Positions 59,631 through 64,000 of a stretch of 64,000 bases of DNA are shown here, one piece after another (positions within the stretch are counted from its first letter, which is position 1; every line of letters starts with the position of its first letter). The translations under genes and the position numbers were made by a program. The DNA is taken from NCBI RefSeq assembly GCF_046244365.1, contig NZ_CP176395.1:1674001-1738000 (forward strand). Reading direction: 5' to 3'. The DNA is from Paenibacillus_V sp046244365 (GTDB lineage Bacteria > Bacillota > Bacilli > Paenibacillales > NBRC-103111). Under the pieces are notes generated by a model. That model did not search any database, was not told where the DNA came from, and saw only the letters and a list, made by a program, of their open reading frames with translations.

Positions 59631-60869
59631 GTGGCGCTCATCAGTCATATGCGAACGTATTGGCAAAACAGGCCTCAAATACCTCAAGAAATGCGGCTGT
59701 CGGCGGATGCGAAAATGTCGCTGCTGCTGCATGGCTCGTTCCAGTTCGGCGCATCGATGTCCGGGCTGTTTCTTAATCTTTATTTGTGGCGGCTTACGGA
59801 AAGCTTGTGGGTGAACGGCCTTTACAACATTATCGTGTATGCGATTTCTCCCTTTGCATTCGCCTTGGGCGGCTGGATCGTCAAGAAAAAAGACCGTATG
59901 TACACCTACCGGATCGGGGTCATGCTCATCGCGCTTTTCTATTTGGCCGTCGTCATCGCCCAGGAAAACGTCGCGGAATTCTACTATTTATTCGCCATAT
60001 GCAACGGCATCGCCAGCGCCTTTTATTGGAGCGCCTACTTGACGCTGATGTACGACGTATCGACCGAGCAGAACCGGATCCGTTATTTGGCTTTCAATAT
60101 GATTTCGTTTACCGCCGCAGGGCTCGTCGGACCGGCTCTTGCCGGGTTCGTCATCAGCAAGAACGACGGGCTGCAGGGCTATATTATCGTGTTTACGCTG
60201 GCGTTCGTTATGTTCGTGCTGACGACGCTCGGCAGCTTCCGGATCAAAGCGATCGCATCCCGGCACAAGGCGTATTATTTAAAGCTGGCGGGCATTATGA
60301 TGAAGCGCAATAAGGCGTGGCTGCATTCGCTCTTTGCGTTTTTCGTGCTGGGGCTGTTTCAGGGGATCATGCTGTTCCTGCCGAACATCATGCTGTTCCA
60401 AACGATTCCGCGCGAGGATTGGGTCGGCTATTTCGGCGTGCTGTTCTCGTTCGTGACGATCGTCGCGGGTTATCTGATTTCCCGTTTCGCCAAATCGCAT
60501 CTCGGCCGGCTGTACTCCTTCATCGCGGCATGCGGCTTCGTGATAGGCGCCTTGCTGCTGTTTTGGCAAATATCGCTGTTTACCGTCGTGCTGTTCATGG
60601 TGATGTACTCGCTATGCAACCCGCTGCAAGGGAATTCGATCACGTCGTATTATTACACGATGATCGGCAAGCTGCCGCTCAAGGGGCATTTCCGCGTCGA
60701 GTCGGTCGTCGCCCGGGAATCGTTCGTGAATGCCGGAAGGGTTATTTCGATCTTCGCCTTCATCTGGCTCGTGCCGGACATGACGGGGTATTGGCTGCCC
60801 GGCGTGCTGCTCGTCTGCGCGCTTGCGCAATTTGCGATCGTCTTCCTGTTGAAAAAGGGCGGCGTCTAA
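59631..60869 (+). CDS. MFS transporter (12 helices)
   Basis: 412 residues, about 12 membrane helices, starting at GTG 59631 with GGAGG eight bases upstream. MSGLFLNLYLWRLTESLWVN, VVIAQENVAEFYYLFAICNG, SAYLTLMYDVSTEQNRIRYL and GLVGPALAGFVISKNDG are visible. The motif A loop between helices 2 and 3 reads GGWIVKKKDRMYTYRIG. The long open frame before the start covers the leader element and is not translated. Carrying a structured leader implies control at RNA level. The subgroup resembles Paenibacillaceae MFS proteins of unknown substrate, without clear drug-efflux signatures. Confidence 0.9.
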   Translation: MALISHMRTYWQNRPQIPQEMRLSADAKMSLLLHGSFQFGASMSGLFLNLYLWRLTESLWVNGLYNIIVYAISPFAFALGGWIVKKKDRMYTYRIGVMLIALFYLAVVIAQENVAEFYYLFAICNGIASAFYWSAYLTLMYDVSTEQNRIRYLAFNMISFTAAGLVGPALAGFVISKNDGLQGYIIVFTLAFVMFVLTTLGSFRIKAIASRHKAYYLKLAGIMMKRNKAWLHSLFAFFVLGLFQGIMLFLPNIMLFQTIPREDWVGYFGVLFSFVTIVAGYLISRFAKSHLGRLYSFIAACGFVIGALLLFWQISLFTVVLFMVMYSLCNPLQGNSITSYYYTMIGKLPLKGHFRVESVVARESFVNAGRVISIFAFIWLVPDMTGYWLPGVLLVCALAQFAIVFLLKKGGV

Positions 60870-60884
60870 CGGATGCTAGTTGTA

Positions 60885-60918
60885 AGAAGAGACCCCTTCG
60901 GCTGCGAAGCGGTCTCTT
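60885..60918. terminator. Shared terminator between MFS and metallophosphoesterase genes
   Basis: AAGAGACC-C-CTTCG pairs with CGAAG-C-GGTCTCTT, loop GCTG; it lies between convergent stops. Confidence 0.75.
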
Positions 60919-60923
60919 GGCGT

Positions 60924-61763
60924 TTACAGCTCGATGAGCCGATTCCGGTCGGCTTCGCTTCCTTGCGCTTTGGCGCCGTCTACGAAATAAAACCCGGTAA
61001 ATCGCGACTTGAGCGTCTCCCAGCCCTTGAGCAAGTCCTCATGCAGGACGGGAATCTCCTTCACGCTAACGTACCCGTCGTCCACTTCGATCAGCTTATA
61101 GGACGGATGGCATAGAACGGCCGCCGACTGCACGAAATGCCATTGTCCCGACTGCACGATGGAGTTGACGTGATTATGCCCGTTAAAATAAACCCCAGGA
61201 CCGTCTTTGCCTGCCAGAACATAGCGCAGTCTGTTCTCCGGATGAATGCTGAGCCATTTCTCCGTCGAATCCGCCGTTGTGCCGTATACCGGATGATGGG
61301 CAAAAACGAGCAGAGGCTTCGAGCCGGTGTCGCGTACGACGGTCTCAAGCCAAGCGAGCTGCTCCTCGCCGACTTCGCCTTCCCAGTTGGCCGGCGACAT
61401 TTCTTTGGCCGTATCGAGAAACGCAAGCGTCGCTTCATTCGTATGCACGACGTCGTAGGCGGGCGCGCCGGTCAGTGCGGCGATTCGCTCTTTGGGAAGA
61501 GAATCCGTATCGTGGTTGCCCGGCGCCAAACGGAAACGAACGCCTTTTTCCTGCAGAAGCAACTGTAGAGCCTTGAATTCTTCCTCATGTCCTCTATTTG
61601 TCCAATCCCCGATCGAAATGTGCCAATCCGCTTCGCAGTCCAAGAAAGCCCGCAAATACGTATGGAAAAACAGGTTCCGGCCTTCCTCCAGCTCTTCGGC
61701 CCCGGGTTGTCCTTCTTCCACCCGGAAATAATGCAAATCTCCTGCCAGCGCGATTCGCAGCAT
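60924..61763 (-). CDS. Calcineurin-like metallophosphoesterase
   Basis: 279 residues from ATG 61763. All five metal motifs are present: GDLH near residue 9, GDWTNRGHEEE, GNHD in RLAPGNHDTDSL, LLVFAHHPVYG, and GHNH in VYFNGHNHVNS. The arrangement is that of the CpdA/Icc-like branch with a two-metal site, acting on a phosphoester not predictable here. No signal peptide, so it is cytoplasmic. GGTGGG lies seven bases before the start. It is convergent with the MFS gene and divergent from the ligase-like gene. Confidence 0.9.
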   Translation of the reverse strand: MLRIALAGDLHYFRVEEGQPGAEELEEGRNLFFHTYLRAFLDCEADWHISIGDWTNRGHEEEFKALQLLLQEKGVRFRLAPGNHDTDSLPKERIAALTGAPAYDVVHTNEATLAFLDTAKEMSPANWEGEVGEEQLAWLETVVRDTGSKPLLVFAHHPVYGTTADSTEKWLSIHPENRLRYVLAGKDGPGVYFNGHNHVNSIVQSGQWHFVQSAAVLCHPSYKLIEVDDGYVSVKEIPVLHEDLLKGWETLKSRFTGFYFVDGAKAQGSEADRNRLIEL

Positions 61764-61954
61764 GCCTTTTCCCACCTTTTTTAGGACGCCGAAAGGCGTT
61801 TTTTCTCGTTGGTTCTTGTTTCACGATACCATATGTATGTAAATAGAGTATGAAATAGATGTAAAGAATGGCTCGGCGACTGAAAAAAAGATGAAGCCTC
61901 TTATTATTTTTGATAGTATGGAAGATATTGTAGAAAAAAGGAGAAATAGAGGAG

Positions 61955-64000
61955 ATGGAGAGTAAAACGCAAAAGGGATACCGGCCGCACACACAAGCCA
62001 AATCGAAAACGGCGGACGGGCAATCCTTGCTTTTTTGGCTGGCGATAGCGGGCCTCGCGGCTTTCGTGGCCACGCAATCCTTTCGCACGGCGTTATTTAA
62101 CGGGGGGGCCTGGACCTACGAAGCGCCGATCAATACGGCCGTTATATGGGCGGCTTTACTGCTCTTGATCGTTTCGATACGCGTGTTTCCGGCATGGCGG
62201 TTTACCGATTCGCGGGATTTGATGACCGCAGCGGTTTGGGTCATTCCGCTCTTTTACCTGATTTCGCTGACGCAAGCGGCTTCCTCTCATTTTGCCGGCC
62301 AGATGGCGCTGATCAGTACGCTTTACGCCGCTTTCTTCGTGGCGGGCAACGTGCTGGCAAGAGAAAAGCCGGGGGCAGCCTTTATCCAGCAGGCCATAGT
62401 CGTTACCGGATATATCGTCGTGGTATACGGCTTCGTCAACATGTTCGGAAACGACTATTTCCATCATGCGGTCATGATCGAGTATAACGGATTACGGCTT
62501 ACATCGGTCTTCCAATATGCCAATGCTTATGTGGCGTATTTAATGGCCCTGCTTGTCGCCTGTCTGTTCCTGACGGTCAGCGCGCGCAAATGGTATTGGA
62601 TCGCTTTGCACGCATCGATGCTGATTCCGATCATGGCTTCGTTCTGGCTGACGCAGTCAAGAGGCGGTTATGTGCTGCTGCCGCTCATCCTGGTGCTCGT
62701 GCTCCCTTTTCTTTCGGTAGTCAGACAAATCATGATGTGCGTTTACTTGGGCGGGGCGGCACTGCTTTCGATCACGCTGACGGAACGGTTCGTCGACATT
62801 GCGAAGCCGCTCCGGGAGAAATTCGTCGCGTTTTACGAGCAAACGGGCAAGAAGCCCTCCGATCTGCTGTCGGTGTTCGACGCGGCTTCATGGAGCGGCT
62901 GGAGCAGACTGCTGCTGTACTCGCTTGCGTTCGCTGCCGCGGCAGCGCTGATTCAAGCGTTCGTGTATCCGCTGCTTGAGAAGAAGCTGCAAAAGGTCAG
63001 CGGATTCAAGTACAGCGGCGTCCTGTTTCCGCTGGGGCTTATCGTGCTTGGCGCGGCAGGCGTATACGTTTTGCTCGGTACGACTTGGGTGACGTCGCTT
63101 TTGCCGGACATGCTGAGAACCCGAATCGAAAACATCAATTTTCAACAGCACAGCGTACTGGAACGAGGAACGTTCTACGAGGATGCATGGAAGGTTATCC
63201 GCGATTATCCGCTGCTTGGCAGCGGTGGCGGAGGCTGGATGGCGTTATGGGAGAAATACCAGAATAACCCTTATATAAGCCGGCAAGCGCATAGCTTCAT
63301 TTTCCAATACGCCATCGATGTGGGACTTATTGGAGCCGCGCTGTTCCTGCTGCTGCTGGGCACGATTTATTACCGCTATGTCCGAAGCTGCATAAAAAAA
63401 GGCGAATCGGATCGCACCAGTCACCTGATTTTCTATATCGTTTCGATAGCGCTTCTTATTCACAGCATGATCGATTTCGAGATGAGCTATGTGTATATCG
63501 CCGCGCTGCTGTTTCTATGTCTCGGAGGGGTGACGGCGGGGACGGCGCCGCACAGGTACGGCTGGACGCGCAGGATCGGCGATAGCCGCTGGCGGATGGC
63601 GGTTCCTGCAGCCGTTTGCGCGATCGCCGTGGCGGTGTTCATCGTCGGGGCGGTGAAGCTGCGTGCGGATCAGCATTACCGGAATGCTTTGACTGCGATA
63701 AATGAGCAAAAGACGTTCGAACAGATGCTGGCGCCGCTGGACGCTGCGCTCTCGCTGCAGCCGAACAATCCGGCCTACGTCCTGACGAAAGCGAATTTGA
63801 TGGATCAAGCGTATCAGCAGTTGAAAGACGAGAGCTATTACGAGGCATCGTTCTCGCTCATCGACGGACTGGAAGCGAAAGAGCCCTATAACCGCTCCGT
63901 TCTGGAGAAGCGGTACAGCCAGTACATCGTGAAGCAGAATTACGACGCGGCTCTCGGCCAGATCAAGCACATGCTGGCGTTATTTCCGTGGGACACGCCG
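61955..64000 (+). CDS. O-antigen-ligase-like membrane protein with TPR tail (cut by window end)
   Basis: The frame is open from ATG 61955 (behind AGGAG) to the last base, 682 codons, so the C-terminus is missing. At least ten hydrophobic helices lead to the Wzy_C-type region: GLRLTSVFQYANAYVAYLMA, ASFWLTQSRGGYVLLPLILV, RGTFYEDAWKVIRDYPLLGS then GGGGW, and QAHSFIFQYAIDVGLIGAAL. The R-G near SRGG and the H in AHSFI are typical of O-antigen ligases and polymerases. After about residue 545 a soluble TPR-like segment begins (YRNALTAINEQKTFEQMLAP). It probably ligates or polymerises a wall or exopolysaccharide. Confidence 0.88.
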   Translation, partial: MESKTQKGYRPHTQAKSKTADGQSLLFWLAIAGLAAFVATQSFRTALFNGGAWTYEAPINTAVIWAALLLLIVSIRVFPAWRFTDSRDLMTAAVWVIPLFYLISLTQAASSHFAGQMALISTLYAAFFVAGNVLAREKPGAAFIQQAIVVTGYIVVVYGFVNMFGNDYFHHAVMIEYNGLRLTSVFQYANAYVAYLMALLVACLFLTVSARKWYWIALHASMLIPIMASFWLTQSRGGYVLLPLILVLVLPFLSVVRQIMMCVYLGGAALLSITLTERFVDIAKPLREKFVAFYEQTGKKPSDLLSVFDAASWSGWSRLLLYSLAFAAAAALIQAFVYPLLEKKLQKVSGFKYSGVLFPLGLIVLGAAGVYVLLGTTWVTSLLPDMLRTRIENINFQQHSVLERGTFYEDAWKVIRDYPLLGSGGGGWMALWEKYQNNPYISRQAHSFIFQYAIDVGLIGAALFLLLLGTIYYRYVRSCIKKGESDRTSHLIFYIVSIALLIHSMIDFEMSYVYIAALLFLCLGGVTAGTAPHRYGWTRRIGDSRWRMAVPAAVCAIAVAVFIVGAVKLRADQHYRNALTAINEQKTFEQMLAPLDAALSLQPNNPAYVLTKANLMDQAYQQLKDESYYEASFSLIDGLEAKEPYNRSVLEKRYSQYIVKQNYDAALGQIKHMLALFPWDTP

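Overview
The window looks like a chromosome segment from a Paenibacillaceae bacterium (Paenibacillus or Cohnella type, Bacillota). The evidence is compositional and architectural: S-layer-homology (SLH) surface proteins, very large secreted glycoside hydrolases with DNRLRE and Fn3 modules, LplABC-type sugar importers, AraC regulators with a membrane sensor, an AbrB-like regulator, CcpA cre boxes and purine-rich ribosome binding sites. This assignment is an inference, because no rRNA or other phylogenetic marker is present. No tRNA, rRNA, CRISPR array, intact insertion sequence or prophage was seen.

Layout. (1) 1-3.7 kb: the C-terminal part of an SLH-anchored Ig-repeat protein carrying a recent 847-bp internal duplication. 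(2) 3.9-16 kb: a patchwork of small, often AT-richer single genes: a TetR regulator, a decayed capA pseudogene, a GNAT acetyltransferase, a pirin, an MFS pump divergent from an AraC regulator, a secreted propeller-type protein, a type 2 ArgC, a MocR regulator with an EamA transporter, and two Nudix hydrolases. (3) 16.3-16.8 kb: a broken SLH-protein locus holding a cre box and an unidentified conserved RNA-like leader, next to a strong promoter flanked by inverted repeats. (4) 16.9-25 kb: sugar operon 1, with two permeases, a binding lipoprotein, a cytoplasmic beta-propeller protein, an alpha/beta-hydrolase esterase and a GntR-type regulator fused to a solute-binding-protein domain. (5) 25.1-28.8 kb: a MarR regulator divergent from two MFS drug-efflux pumps. 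(6) 29-39.2 kb: sugar operon 2, with a LacI regulator, a PhyH-type dioxygenase preceded by two perfect LacI-like operators, an AraC sensor-regulator, two permeases, a binding lipoprotein and a putative toroid lyase. (7) 39.6-50.4 kb: two tandem giant secreted clan-A glycoside hydrolases behind a cre box. (8) 50.5-52.8 kb: an AraC regulator divergent from an FAD oxidoreductase. (9) 53.2-64 kb: housekeeping and envelope genes: an orphan OmpR regulator, TrmL, an AbrB-like protein, FetAB, a secreted proteinase-inhibitor-like protein, a 32-residue membrane peptide, a phosphodiester glycosidase-domain protein with a coiled-coil partner, an MFS transporter behind a second copy of the conserved leader, a metallophosphoesterase and a truncated O-antigen-ligase-like protein.

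How the parts fit. Regions 4, 6 and 7 read as a polysaccharide-degradation neighbourhood. The giant enzymes would cut polymer outside the cell, two LplABC-type importers (whose ATPase is not encoded here) would bring in oligosaccharides, and the esterase, dioxygenase and lyase-like proteins would process them inside. Control appears layered: CcpA (cre), LacI, AraC, and a GntR-SBP protein that may read the imported ligand in the cytoplasm. The substrate cannot be named from sequence alone.
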